This document shows, piece after piece, positions 6,790-14,948 of a stretch of 22,292 nucleotides of DNA. Every line of letters starts with the position of its first letter. Position 1 is the stretch's first letter. The stretch spans positions 1 through 22,292 of the forward strand of contig JAHENO010000227.1 in the NCBI GenBank assembly GCA_018609945.1. The letters are read 5' to 3'. Source of the stretch: Haloarculaceae archaeon (GTDB lineage: Archaea > Halobacteriota > Halobacteria > Halobacteriales > Haloarculaceae). A program made the translations under genes and the position numbers. Below the pieces are notes generated by a model. The model was not told where the DNA came from. It saw only the letters and a list, made by a program, of their open reading frames with translations, and did not search any database.

Positions 6790-7857
6790 ATGCGCGTCGC
6801 CCATCGGGAACGCCGGGAGGGAGGTCGCGAGCGGCTGACGCTGGTCCCCGAGAGCCTGGACGACCTCTGGCACCTCTCGCACGTGATCGAGCCAGGCGAC
6901 CGCGTCGCGGGCGATACGACGCGGCGCATCCAGCGCGATGACGACCAGCTCCGTGACACGGGCGGCGAGCGCGAACACCTCTGGGTCGAACTCGATGTCG
7001 AGACGGTCGAGTTCGCCAAGTTCGCTAACCGCCTGCGCGTCGGCGGCGTCATCGCCGAGTGTTCCCGGGAAGACCAGCTGGGCCACCACCACACGATCAA
7101 CGTCGAAGACCACGAGGAGATCGAGATCGAGAAAGTGTGGAAGCCCGACCAGCGCGAGCGCGTCGAGGAGGCCGTCGAGGCCGCGGACAACCCCGAGGTC
7201 GCCATCGCCACCGTCGAGGAGGGCGAGGCCCACGTCCACACGGTCGCCCAGTACGGCACCGAGGAGCGTGCGACCATCACCGGGCCGACCGGCAAGGGCG
7301 AGTACGCCCGACCACGCTCGGAGCTGTTCGCGGAACTGACCGACGTCCTCCGGCGGACCGACGCCGACGCAGTCATCCTCGCCGGTCCCGGATTCACCAA
7401 ACAGGACGCCCGCTCGTTCATCGAGGAGGAGGCGCCGGAACTGGCCGAGACGATCACGACCGTCGACACGGCGAGTGTCGGCGACCGGGGTGTCCACGAG
7501 GTCCTCAAGCGCGGCGCCGTCGACGACGTCCAGCGGGAGACGCGCATCGCCGAGGAGTCGGAACTCATCGACGAACTCACCGAGCGCATCGCCGAGGGAG
7601 CGAAGGTCGCCTACGGCCCCGAGCAGGTCGCGAAAGCCGCCGACTACGGCGCCATCGAACACCTGCTGGTGCTGGACGAACGGTTGCGCGAGGAGCGGGG
7701 CGGCGAGGGCGACTGGGACGTCGACGCCGACGACATCATCGAGACGGTCGAACAGAAGGGCGGCGACGTGACGGTCTTCTCCGGGGAGTTCGACCCCGGG
7801 CGGCAACTGGCGAACCTCGGCGGCATCGCCGCCCTGTTGCGCTACCGACTGGAATAG
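6790..7857 (+). CDS. pelA: mRNA surveillance protein pelota
   Basis: This 355-residue protein is the archaeal Dom34/Pelota homologue, an eRF1 paralogue lacking the GGQ loop that, with aEF1A, rescues ribosomes stalled without a stop codon. The N-terminal Sm-like domain (about 1-125) includes GGRERLTLVPESLDDLWHLS at 11-30 and the DQLGHHHT segment; the RNase-H-like middle domain starts at VAIATVEEGEAHVHTV (137-152); the eL30-like C-terminal domain begins near 260 with AYGPEQVAKAADYGA and ends in the family-typical GGIAALLRYRLE. Length is normal. The ATG at 6790 gives the standard N-terminus. The gene stands alone and is bracketed by two inverted copies of an 82-bp palindromic repeat, one on each side. 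Confidence 0.96.
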   Translation: MRVAHRERREGGRERLTLVPESLDDLWHLSHVIEPGDRVAGDTTRRIQRDDDQLRDTGGEREHLWVELDVETVEFAKFANRLRVGGVIAECSREDQLGHHHTINVEDHEEIEIEKVWKPDQRERVEEAVEAADNPEVAIATVEEGEAHVHTVAQYGTEERATITGPTGKGEYARPRSELFAELTDVLRRTDADAVILAGPGFTKQDARSFIEEEAPELAETITTVDTASVGDRGVHEVLKRGAVDDVQRETRIAEESELIDELTERIAEGAKVAYGPEQVAKAADYGAIEHLLVLDERLREERGGEGDWDVDADDIIETVEQKGGDVTVFSGEFDPGRQLANLGGIAALLRYRLE

Positions 7858-7929
7858 AGCACCGGGGACACCGCTCCGCGATTTGGTGAGCCGAACTGGA
7901 CACGAAAGGACCCGATAGCGACAGGACAC

Positions 7930-7960
7930 GGCTGGGACTGAGTTTCACCGGGCTGGGACT
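7930..7960. repeat. Short direct repeat in the 317-base gap after pelota
   Basis: GGCTGGGACT occurs at 7930-7939 and again at 7951-7960, a 21-bp period. The flanks diverge (GAGTTTC versus AGGGTTC). Bases 7961-7971 (AGGGTTCGTCT) resemble one end of known haloarchaeal CRISPR repeats, but there is no array. The rest of the gap 7858-8174 contains palindromic element copy 2 and otherwise nothing I recognise. Confidence 0.4.
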
Positions 7961-8061
7961 AGGGTTCGTCTACCCGGTGGCCGGACCATACGGGGCAGCG
8001 TCTCGGTCCGGGACAGCGACCATGGAGGGGCGGACTTCAGTGTGACCCTCAAGCGCGCCTG

Positions 8062-8143
8062 ATAATGACTGCTGTAGTTCATTACGGGATCGACCGCCCG
8101 ACGTCGTGCGGTCGACCTGGAAAATAGCTACAGCAGTCATTAT
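8062..8143. repeat. 82-bp palindromic element, copy 2 (downstream of pelota)
   Basis: This copy has perfect 16-bp terminal inverted repeats, ATAATGACTGCTGTAG (8062-8077) and its reverse complement (8128-8143). Inside is a nearly perfect core palindrome, TCGACCGC (8090-8097) and GCGGTCGA (8108-8115), around a CGACGTCG centre. It is the inverted counterpart of the copy at 6623-6704. It sits between the convergent pelota and TRAP permease genes. I see no convincing target-site duplication. Confidence 0.8.
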
Positions 8144-8174
8144 GAGGGGAGTTGCACACACCAAATCGAACTGG

Positions 8175-10904
8175 TCACGCGGGATCGGTACCCTCGTCGA
8201 CGGTCCCCTCGGACCCGGTAGCCACGGTTTCGGCCGTGAGTTTGCGGCGGTTCTTTACAACGAGCGCAGCGAAGATGGCGAGACCGATCGCTCGCAGGGT
8301 GAGATCGAGAAACAGTTCGTCGATAGACACCGGGACACCAACCAAGCCGAGCAGGTCGAAGACGGCCGTCGAGAGGAGGAGCGGCGCCATCAGGAGGAGC
8401 GCGCTGAGCGCGAATCCGGCGCGTTCGCCGCGGCCGACGTCGGTGTAGAGGGTCCCGATGACGGTCGCACCCAGGGCGACGACGCCGAGGAACACGCCGA
8501 CGACCGGGACGAGGATCTCGGGCACCGAGTAGGAGAGGTCGGCGAGGTCCGCGAAGTTGACGACGCGGAACCGCTCGCGCAACGGGAGGTCGGCGGCGTT
8601 CGGTTTCTCCCGCAGGAGGACGATGCCCGGCGAGAGGACGAACGCGAAGGGGACGATGGCCTTGTTGAGCGACAGCGAGAAGGCCTTGATGCCGGTCTCG
8701 TAGGCGTCGGACTTGGCGACGCCGGAGGCCGCGTAGGCGGCGACAGCGACCGGCGGGGTGATGTCCGCGATGACCCCGAAGTAGAGGATGAAGAGATGAG
8801 CAGCCAGGAGGGGGATGCCGAACTCGACGAGCGGGGTGGCGAGCATGGAGATGAGGATGATGTACGTGACCGTCGTGGGCATCCCCATCCCGAGGATGAT
8901 CGAGGCGACCGCGGTCACGACGAGCATGACGACGATCGAGCCCCCCGAGAGGGTCAGCAAGAGCGCGGTGAGGTTCGGCCCCAGGCCGGAGACGCTGATG
9001 ACGCCGGGGATGACGCCGGCGGCGGCGACCGCGATGACGACCGGGACGGCCGTGCGCGCGCCCTCGTCCATGGACTTGACGACGAACGTCCCCACCCGGA
9101 ACAGCTGGTTGTCCGCGAGGTCCTCGCGGTCGACCCGGTCGGCGACCGCGCCGGCAGTCCCCTGGACTTTCGGATCGAGTTCGAGAAAGGTCGCTTCGAG
9201 ACCGGGCCTGTACAGCAGCGTCACGACGCCGGCGGCGATGAGATACCAGCCGATCTTCCCGGCGACGACGCCGGCCGCCTCGCCGACGGGCAGTCCCGCG
9301 CCACCGCTGCCAGTCACCAGCCCGAACACACCGACGCCGCCGACGGTGTATGCGAGCAGTTCGCTCCCGACGATCGCGACCAGGGCGGCCACGAGCGGGC
9401 CCCGTGTCTGCTTGCTGTAGGCCGCGATGGCAGTGATGAGCGCACCGAGGGCGACCAGCGTGAACCACGCCGAGCGCGCGACCGACAGGCGCGCGATGAT
9501 GAGATAGTACAGCAGGAGGAGGATGGGGACGAGGTAGAACCACCCGTGTTTCATGTGCTCGCGGAGGTCGACGATTTCGGCGTCTGCGACGCCGCCGATC
9601 CCCTCCTGTGTGGCCTTGAGGTGGACCATCACCCAGACGCCGAAGAAGAAGACGATCGCGGGGATGGTCGCCAGGATGATGATGTCCGCGAAGGGGGTGG
9701 CGGTGTACTGGACCATCAGGAAGGCGGCGGCGCCCATGACCGGCGGGAGGATCTGCCCGCCCGAGGACGCCGAGGCCTCGACGGCGCCGGCGAACTCGGC
9801 GTCGTAGCCCGAGCGCTTCATCAGCGGAATCGTGAACGCACCCGTCGTCACCGTGTTGGCGATCGACGACCCGGAGATGGTGCCCATGAAGCCGCTGGCG
9901 AGGATCGAGGCCTTCGCCGGGCCGCCCTTGCGCCTGCCGGTCGCCGAGTACGCGAGGTCGATGAACCACTGGCCGGCGCCGCTCATCTCGAGGAAGGAGC
10001 CAAAGAGGATGAAGATGTAGATGAACTGCACCGAGACGGTGACCGGGATGCCGAACACGCCGTTCTCGGTGTTGTACCAGAGGTTCTGGATGATCGAGGG
10101 CCAGGAGAGTTCGGGGATGGCGAGCACGCCGACGACGGCCACGTCGTCACCGATGAGATGGCCCCACCTGGCGTAGACGATGAAGGACGCGACGATGAGC
10201 ATGAGCGGCAGGCCGAGCGTGCGGCGGGTCGCTTCCAGCACGAGGAGGACGCCCAGGGCGCCCAGGACGAACGCGTACGAGTACTCGCCGAGGACCGGCA
10301 GGCCGCCGACGAGGGGGTCGAGGAAGGGATACACTTCGGGGATGGTGCGGCCCGCCTCCAGCCCGAAGGCACGCATGTCCCGGATCTCGCGGAAGTCGGT
10401 CAGGAAGTAGATGACCGTCAGGAACGCGATGGCGATCAGGACGAAGTCGGCGGGCGTCACCCGCTCGCGGTCGGGGTCGAGAAACGCCCAGCGACAGCCC
10501 CGCCTGACGGCTTTCGCGGCGCGCGTCGCCGGATTCGACTCGCCCAGCCTGGCCGACAGCGCCGGGACGATCCGGCCCAGGGTCCGGACGACTACCCCGT
10601 CGCCCATACTCAGCGGGAACAGGAGGAACGTGATGATGAGGGCGAACCCGACGTGGATGGCGTTGGCCTGGAGCAACTGCAGGGAGAGTTCGAGCCGTCC
10701 GAAAAAGGGGACCGGAATTCCGAACTCGAACCCCTGTGCGGCGAGGAACATCTGGAACAGCGAGAAGAGGATCCCGATCGCGGAGACGACCACGGTCGCG
10801 ACGCCCCGCAGCGAGCGGCGCCGCTCGATCTCCTGAACGAGTTCCTCGGCCTCCTCGGGGGTGAGCTCCCCGGCCTCGTCAACGGATGAATCGGTCGTGG
10901 TCAT
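8175..10904 (-). CDS. TRAP transporter fused permease (DctQ-DctM type), TAXI system
   Basis: This 909-residue integral membrane protein is a fused small-plus-large TRAP permease, which imports a substrate using an ion gradient with a periplasmic-type binding protein. After a soluble acidic N-terminus (1-30), hydrophobic helices begin at about 34-56. The DctM core signature is at about 341-395: GTISGSSIANTVTTGAFTIP, LMKRSGYDAEFAGAVEA and SSGGQILPPVMG. Many further helices run to the C-terminus (for example FFFGVWVMV and WFYLVPILLLLYYLII). It starts inside an ATGA overlap with the DUF1850 gene and follows the TAXI lipoprotein in the same operon. The substrate cannot be read from sequence; TAXI systems have been linked to organic acids such as glutamate or 2-oxoglutarate. 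Confidence 0.95.
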   Translation of the reverse strand: MTTTDSSVDEAGELTPEEAEELVQEIERRRSLRGVATVVVSAIGILFSLFQMFLAAQGFEFGIPVPFFGRLELSLQLLQANAIHVGFALIITFLLFPLSMGDGVVVRTLGRIVPALSARLGESNPATRAAKAVRRGCRWAFLDPDRERVTPADFVLIAIAFLTVIYFLTDFREIRDMRAFGLEAGRTIPEVYPFLDPLVGGLPVLGEYSYAFVLGALGVLLVLEATRRTLGLPLMLIVASFIVYARWGHLIGDDVAVVGVLAIPELSWPSIIQNLWYNTENGVFGIPVTVSVQFIYIFILFGSFLEMSGAGQWFIDLAYSATGRRKGGPAKASILASGFMGTISGSSIANTVTTGAFTIPLMKRSGYDAEFAGAVEASASSGGQILPPVMGAAAFLMVQYTATPFADIIILATIPAIVFFFGVWVMVHLKATQEGIGGVADAEIVDLREHMKHGWFYLVPILLLLYYLIIARLSVARSAWFTLVALGALITAIAAYSKQTRGPLVAALVAIVGSELLAYTVGGVGVFGLVTGSGGAGLPVGEAAGVVAGKIGWYLIAAGVVTLLYRPGLEATFLELDPKVQGTAGAVADRVDREDLADNQLFRVGTFVVKSMDEGARTAVPVVIAVAAAGVIPGVISVSGLGPNLTALLLTLSGGSIVVMLVVTAVASIILGMGMPTTVTYIILISMLATPLVEFGIPLLAAHLFILYFGVIADITPPVAVAAYAASGVAKSDAYETGIKAFSLSLNKAIVPFAFVLSPGIVLLREKPNAADLPLRERFRVVNFADLADLSYSVPEILVPVVGVFLGVVALGATVIGTLYTDVGRGERAGFALSALLLMAPLLLSTAVFDLLGLVGVPVSIDELFLDLTLRAIGLAIFAALVVKNRRKLTAETVATGSEGTVDEGTDPA

Positions 10905-11392
10905 CGGAAGGGATCGAGCGGCGACCGTCGTTCGACGTGGATCCGGACCGACGCCCCGTCCGACCGTTCGACGAGGTCGTAGGTGCGGTCACCGACGTGG
11001 AGCCGGTGGCCCGCGATTTCGCCCGGGGAGACGTACAACTCGGTGACCGATCCTGGCGGGTCGTAGACGAGACGCCCGTCCTCGCGCGTGACGTTCGCCC
11101 CGGCCGGCAACCCCCAGCCGTAGGACTCGAATTCCATCCGTGTCATCACCAGTTCGTCACCCCGGACCGTATACCCATCGTATACGCGCGACTTCTCGAC
11201 GCTGTGGGTGTACTCGAGCGCGACCGTCGTGCCGTTCGCGATAGGCTGGGAGACGACCGTCTCGCCGGTGTCGACGCGCTCGACGACGAGGGTCCGGTCG
11301 GCCGGGAGGACGACGGCGCCCGCGGCGATCAGCGCCAGCGCCAGGGCTACGACGACGACCGCCCGTGCACGTGCCGATTCTGGACGTTCCAT
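10901..11392 (-). CDS. DUF1850 family protein, TRAP operon partner
   Basis: This 163-residue protein has one N-terminal hydrophobic segment (about 11-30), probably a membrane anchor or signal, then a beta-rich extracellular-type domain. The DUF1850 hallmark is the THSVEKSRVYDGY stretch (H63, S64, V65, E66) followed by MEFESYGWGLPAG. The family is found with TAXI-type TRAP transporters, and here the gene lies between the binding-protein gene (31 bases away) and the permease gene (4-base ATGA overlap). An accessory role in assembly or substrate capture is inferred from that position only; no biochemical role is known to me. Confidence 0.88.
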   Translation of the reverse strand: MERPESARARAVVVVALALALIAAGAVVLPADRTLVVERVDTGETVVSQPIANGTTVALEYTHSVEKSRVYDGYTVRGDELVMTRMEFESYGWGLPAGANVTREDGRLVYDPPGSVTELYVSPGEIAGHRLHVGDRTYDLVERSDGASVRIHVERRSPLDPFR

Positions 11393-11423
11393 GAGGGATC
11401 GACCGCGAGCGCCTGCCGGCAGC

Positions 11424-12470
11424 CTACATGTCGAAGTACGCAGCTGCGCCGGGATGGAGTTCGATGGACATCCCGTCCTGTGCGGTGTCGGCGCTGATGA
11501 AGTCGGTCTTGATCGTCAGTTCGTCGACGTTGTCGAAGATGGCCGCCGTGACCGTCTCGACTGTGTCCTCGGGCTGTTCCTCGTTGGTCGCGATCATCGC
11601 CTGGACCGAGACCGTCTCGACGGCCTCGTCGACGCCGGAGTAGGTGCCCGCGGGGATGGTGTCGTCGGCGAACCAGGAGGCGGCGTCCTTGACGGCCTCG
11701 CGGTCCTCGCCCTCGATTGGGACGATGTGGATGTTGTTGGTCGTCGCGAGGTCCTCGATGGCGCCGACGGGCCACCCGCCGACGACGAACGCGGCGTCGA
11801 TGTCGCCGTTCCGGAGCTGGTCGGCCGCCTGCGAGAACGAGGCGTTCTGCTCGTCGAAGTCCTGGACGCCGACCGCCTCCAGGATCTGGAGGGCGTTGAC
11901 CTGGGTCCCCGACCCGAGGTCGCCGGTGTTGATTGTCGCCCCCTCGAGGTCGTCGACCGTCTCGATGCCCGTCGACTGGAGCGTGACGACCGTGATCGTC
12001 TCCGGGTACAGCGTCGCGACTCCCATCAGGTTCGGAATGGCGTTGTCCTGGAACGTGTCGATGCCGGTGCCGTTCTTCGCGAAGAAGGCGATGTCGTTCT
12101 GGATGAGCGCGAAGTCGGCGTCGCCCCGCGCGAGACTGCCAACGTTCTCGACGCTCGCGCCCGTCGACTGCACGTTCAGCGTGAAGTCCGTGTGTTCCTC
12201 GACGACTGTCTTGAACTCGTTGGAGAGCGGGAAGTACGTGCCGCCGGTCCCGCCGGCGTGCCAGGAGAGGCGGCTGCCGCCGCCATCCCCGCCGTCGCTG
12301 CCGCCGTCCTCGCCGTCCATGTCGCCATCACTACCGCCGTCCTCGCCATCACTGCCGCCGTCGCCGCCATCGCCGCCATCGCCGCCGTCGCCACCACAGC
12401 CAGCCAGCGCGGTGACGCCAGTCACGCCTGCCAGTGCGAGAAACCGTCTACGTGTCCGTTTGTGTGACAT
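11424..12470 (-). CDS. TAXI family TRAP transporter solute-binding lipoprotein
   Basis: This 348-residue binding protein captures the substrate outside the cell for the fused TRAP permease. The N-terminus is a Tat signal (RTRRRFLALAG at 5-15) ending in the lipobox LAGC with C25, so it should be exported folded and lipid-anchored. Residues 26-66 are an almost pure Gly-Asp-Ser-Glu linker, typical of haloarchaeal lipoproteins. The TAXI domain starts at about 68 with WHAGGTGGTYFPL and continues with GDADFALIQNDIAFFAKNG, TGDLGSGTQVNALQILEA and DAAFVVGGWPVGAI. It is the first gene of the operon, with its own strong TATA box. Confidence 0.95.
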   Translation of the reverse strand: MSHKRTRRRFLALAGVTGVTALAGCGGDGGDGGDGGDGGSDGEDGGSDGDMDGEDGGSDGGDGGGSRLSWHAGGTGGTYFPLSNEFKTVVEEHTDFTLNVQSTGASVENVGSLARGDADFALIQNDIAFFAKNGTGIDTFQDNAIPNLMGVATLYPETITVVTLQSTGIETVDDLEGATINTGDLGSGTQVNALQILEAVGVQDFDEQNASFSQAADQLRNGDIDAAFVVGGWPVGAIEDLATTNNIHIVPIEGEDREAVKDAASWFADDTIPAGTYSGVDEAVETVSVQAMIATNEEQPEDTVETVTAAIFDNVDELTIKTDFISADTAQDGMSIELHPGAAAYFDM

Positions 12471-12484
12471 ACATTTTCACATTA

Positions 12485-12511
12485 ACAGACACGACTTATA
12501 TTCTTGTCTGT
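12485..12511 (-). promoter_or_regulatory. TRAP operon promoter with an inverted repeat around the TATA box
   Basis: On the minus strand AATATAAGT (12494-12502) is a good TATA box centred about 28 nt before the TAXI start, predicting a leaderless mRNA. It sits between ACAGACA (12485-12491) and TGTCTGT (12505-12511), a perfect 7-bp inverted repeat with a 13-nt spacer. Such placement suits a repressor operator, and GTCTGTACA recurs at 12637-12645. The remaining intergenic DNA up to 12665 shows nothing else clear. Confidence 0.5.
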
Positions 12512-12637
12512 ACACTGCAGGGATCACTGTGATTCGTCCGATCAACACAAGGCACGAACCGGGCTCGAATGCTGATAGCGGGCGCTCTCGAACGCCCGAA
12601 TCCCTGTCGAGATCCGCACACCCCTGCTTTTTCCTCG

Positions 12638-12647
12638 TCTGTACAGA
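12638..12647. promoter_or_regulatory. 10-bp palindrome upstream of the TRAP promoter
   Basis: TCTGTACAGA is a perfect palindrome. It shares GTCTGTACA with the inverted repeat at the TRAP TATA box, 131 bp away. It may be an auxiliary operator half or coincidence. Confidence 0.3.
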
Positions 12648-12665
12648 AATACATCCCAACGGCGG

Positions 12666-13457
12666 TCACGAGACGTCGACCGTCAGGCCGTCCCGCGCCA
12701 GTCGCACGTCGCCGTCGTAGTGGTCGCCGATCGAGTCGAGCATCTCCTCCTCGTGGCCCCCCGTGTGGGGGTAGAGGTGCGTCAGGTACACCCGACCGAG
12801 GTCGGCGTCGGCGGCGGCCAGTGCCTCGCCGAGCGAGGACGGCGTCGGGTGGTTCGAGACGTCGACACCGTCCGGAAACGAGCAATCGTGGGCGAGCACC
12901 GCCGCGCCGTCGGCGAACTCGATGAGTTCGGGAAACGCCTCCGAGTCGCCGCTGAAGACGAACGCGGGTCCTCCCTCCTGGGACTCGAACCGGTAGGCCA
13001 GACAGTACATCGAGTGGCGCGTCTCCATCGCCTCGACCTCGAATCCCGCGATGTCGTGGGGTCCGTCGCGTTCGGCCGCCTCCTGCCCGGCGTCCGTCGT
13101 CGCCCCCACTGTCCGGAGGTCCAGTTCCATCCGGTCCTGCATGTACTCGTGGGTGTCGAGCAATCCCTCGATCAGGTCGGGCGTGCCCGCCGGGCCGGCG
13201 ATGGTCATCGACTCCTGGCCGTCGAGCCACCGGGCCTTCAGCAGGGGCATGATATCGGAGACGTGATCGAGGTGGTGGTGGGTCAAAAGCAGTGTGTCGA
13301 CGTGCTCGTAGCCGACGTTCGTCCGCGCGAGGCCGTGGAGGGCGCCGCTACCACAGTCGACCAGCAGGCGGTCGTCGCCGGACTGGATGAGCAATCCCGT
13401 CTGGTACCGCTCGCCGGTGGGCAAGGCGGCACCCGTGCCGAGGAACGTGATTCGCAT
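12666..13457 (-). CDS. MBL-fold metallo-hydrolase (RNase Z-like subgroup)
   Basis: This 263-residue protein is a metallo-beta-lactamase-fold hydrolase. The zinc-binding HxHxDH motif is HHHLDH with H60, H62, D64 and H65; further ligand candidates are H148 (METRHSMY), D171 (FSGDSE) and H227 (LTHLYPH). The N-terminus MRITFLGTGAALPTGERYQT and the placement of the later ligands resemble the RNase Z/arylsulfatase-like branch, but the usual exosite arm of tRNase Z is not evident and a phosphodiesterase, lactonase or similar activity is equally possible. It is monocistronic and divergent from the HAD hydrolase gene, sharing a 115-base intergenic region. Confidence 0.88.
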   Translation of the reverse strand: MRITFLGTGAALPTGERYQTGLLIQSGDDRLLVDCGSGALHGLARTNVGYEHVDTLLLTHHHLDHVSDIMPLLKARWLDGQESMTIAGPAGTPDLIEGLLDTHEYMQDRMELDLRTVGATTDAGQEAAERDGPHDIAGFEVEAMETRHSMYCLAYRFESQEGGPAFVFSGDSEAFPELIEFADGAAVLAHDCSFPDGVDVSNHPTPSSLGEALAAADADLGRVYLTHLYPHTGGHEEEMLDSIGDHYDGDVRLARDGLTVDVS

Positions 13458-13533
13458 ACCCGACCCTCGGAGCCGAGACTGTTAGTGGTTGGCCCTTCCG
13501 CCCTCCCCGTGAATACGACACGTGAATCCCCCC

Positions 13534-13546
13534 GAAAGTACTTATT
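13534..13546 (+). promoter_or_regulatory. Promoter of the HAD hydrolase gene
   Basis: GAAAGTACTTATT combines a purine-rich BRE-like part with a CTTATT TATA box centred about 29 nt before the ATG at 13573. The spacing predicts a leaderless or nearly leaderless transcript. Confidence 0.6.
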
Positions 13547-13572
13547 CGACAATCGCGTAGCATCGAAGTCCG

Positions 13573-14211
13573 ATGACAGGTAGCGGGTACGACTTCTGGC
13601 TGCTGGACCTCGACGGAACGGTCCTTGACGTCGAGCGCTCCTACATCCACGAGACGATGCGCGAGGTCGGCCACCGGTTGGGCCACGACTTTTCCGCCCG
13701 CGAGGCAGAATTGCTCTGGTACGGCATCGGCAACGCCCGCGAGACCCTCCTTGCCGGGGCCGACATCGACGCCGACCGGTTCTGGCGGACCTTTCACGCC
13801 GTCGAGGAACCCGATTCGCGGGGCAGGTCGACCTACGTCTACGACGACGCCGAGGCGTTCATCTCCCAGGTCGAGGCGCCAGTCGGCGTCGTCACCCACT
13901 GCCAGGAGTACCTCACGCTCCCTATCCTCGACCAGTTGGGCATCGACGACTGGTTCGAGACGGTCGTCTGCTGTGACGACGAAACCGGCTGGAAACCGGA
14001 TCCCAATCCGGTGGAGCTGGCGATAGAGGAGATGGGCGTGGGCCGGAACGGCCACGCCGGCGCGATGGCCGGCGACATGCCCGCGGACGTCCGGGCGGCC
14101 CACAACGCCGGCCTCGACGGCATCCACGTCTCCCGGCCCGACCGCAACTGGGAGGGCGACCGGGTGCTCGGCGACCGCCGGATATCGGCGCTGACCGAAC
14201 TCCCGGGCTGA
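13573..14211 (+). CDS. HAD superfamily hydrolase (phosphoglycolate phosphatase-like)
   Basis: This 212-residue protein is a haloacid-dehalogenase-fold phosphatase. The motifs are in order: motif I DLDGT with D12 and D14, motif II VVTHC with T108, motif III K141 in WKPDP, and motif IV GDMPAD with D168 and D172. The 95-residue insertion between motifs I and II is helical (residues 20-100), a C1-type cap, as in Gph/PGP phosphatases and beta-phosphoglucomutases. The Asp at motif I+2 (D14) supports phosphatase chemistry. The substrate is not determinable. It is convergent with the flavoprotein gene, only 7 bases apart. Confidence 0.9.
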   Translation: MTGSGYDFWLLDLDGTVLDVERSYIHETMREVGHRLGHDFSAREAELLWYGIGNARETLLAGADIDADRFWRTFHAVEEPDSRGRSTYVYDDAEAFISQVEAPVGVVTHCQEYLTLPILDQLGIDDWFETVVCCDDETGWKPDPNPVELAIEEMGVGRNGHAGAMAGDMPADVRAAHNAGLDGIHVSRPDRNWEGDRVLGDRRISALTELPG

Positions 14212-14218
14212 CGATAGC

Positions 14219-14725
14219 TCACTCCCCGGGCTGACCGTACTTCGGCGAGGTCGGCTCGCCACGCGTCACCGATGGCGCCTCTCCCAGGTCGGCCATCCGC
14301 GGCGTGAAATCCCAGGTGTACAGCCGCGCGGGGTCGACGCGGACGACGGCCTCCTCGCGTTCCTCCCGGAGGAGCCACCGCGCCAGGTCCGAGCCGGTCC
14401 CGCCGAGATACCGTTCGAGGAGGTCCCGGAGCACTGCCGTCCCGCCGTCGGTCTCGATTGTCGCGCTGCCGTTTCCCCGCACGCCCATGTACGGCGGCTC
14501 GTTTGTCGAGATTTCGAAACAGACCTCGTCGTCCCGCCGGAGAAATGTGGCCAGGTCCGAGTCACTCGCCGTCGCACACTCGACCGCTCCCTCGTGGTAG
14601 CGGTACCACAGCGACACCATCCAGAGTCCCCCGGCACCGTGACAGCCGAGCCGCACGGGCACCAGTGCGCGTTCGAGAAACCACTCTGCTTCGGCCTGCG
14701 ACCACGCACCCTCGACGGGAGCCAT
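14219..14725 (-). CDS. Pyridoxamine 5'-phosphate oxidase-family protein
   Basis: This 168-residue protein has the FMN-binding split-barrel pattern of haloarchaeal PNPOx-like proteins: LVPVRLGCHGAGGLWMVSLWY at 21-41, ECATASDSDLATFLRRDDEVCFEIS at 49-73, and PPYMGVRGNGSATI at 77-90. Such proteins bind FMN, F420 or haem and reduce various substrates; the true pyridoxamine oxidase function is not implied. The ATG at 14725 is chosen over the longer frame from 14755 because the family core begins shortly after it. It has no same-strand neighbour, so it is probably monocistronic. Confidence 0.78.
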   Translation of the reverse strand: MAPVEGAWSQAEAEWFLERALVPVRLGCHGAGGLWMVSLWYRYHEGAVECATASDSDLATFLRRDDEVCFEISTNEPPYMGVRGNGSATIETDGGTAVLRDLLERYLGGTGSDLARWLLREEREEAVVRVDPARLYTWDFTPRMADLGEAPSVTRGEPTSPKYGQPGE

Positions 14726-14912
14726 ACCCGACCTTTGGCCCGAGTTACCATACACCTTCGGCCTGCCGGCTCCGCCTGGCGCGGGACCGTCTCACCGTGA
14801 CAGCTCTCTGTCGATACCGAATCGACCGCACACCGGAACGGCGCAACACGATACTCCCGTACAGCGGCCACTGTCTTTATATACGCAAATATCAGATTCG
14901 GTAATTGTGGCC

Positions 14913-14933
14913 AGTAGACTTATACTATCTACT
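14913..14933 (+). promoter_or_regulatory. Promoter with an inverted repeat, mini zinc-finger gene
   Basis: CTTATAC (14919-14925) is a TATA box about 26 nt before the ATG at 14949. It is flanked exactly by AGTAGA (14913-14918) and TCTACT (14928-14933), a perfect 6-bp inverted repeat with a 9-nt spacer. A repressor or self-binding protein could act here. About 35 bp upstream another AT-rich box, CTTTATATACG, stands out with no assigned gene. The rest of 14726-14912 shows nothing clear. Confidence 0.5.
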
Positions 14934-14948
14934 GTGAAAAGTTCTGAT

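Noticed and set aside
7961..7971. Possible CRISPR array
   Set aside because: Only an 11-base partial similarity, with no repeated repeats and spacers.
8106..10889. 927-residue plus-strand frame antisense to the TRAP permease
   Set aside because: It is a mirror of a strong membrane-protein gene in GC-rich DNA; its composition is Asp/Glu/Arg/Gly-rich without any domain, and it starts within a repeat element.
12270..12396. Trinucleotide-like repeat as a possible mobile or CRISPR-like structure
   Set aside because: It simply encodes the Gly-Asp-Ser linker after the lipobox of the TAXI lipoprotein, common in haloarchaeal exported proteins.
14756..14912. Possible tRNA or small RNA gene
   Set aside because: No cloverleaf, T-loop consensus or CCA-type end was found; only an AT-rich box near 14880 stands out.
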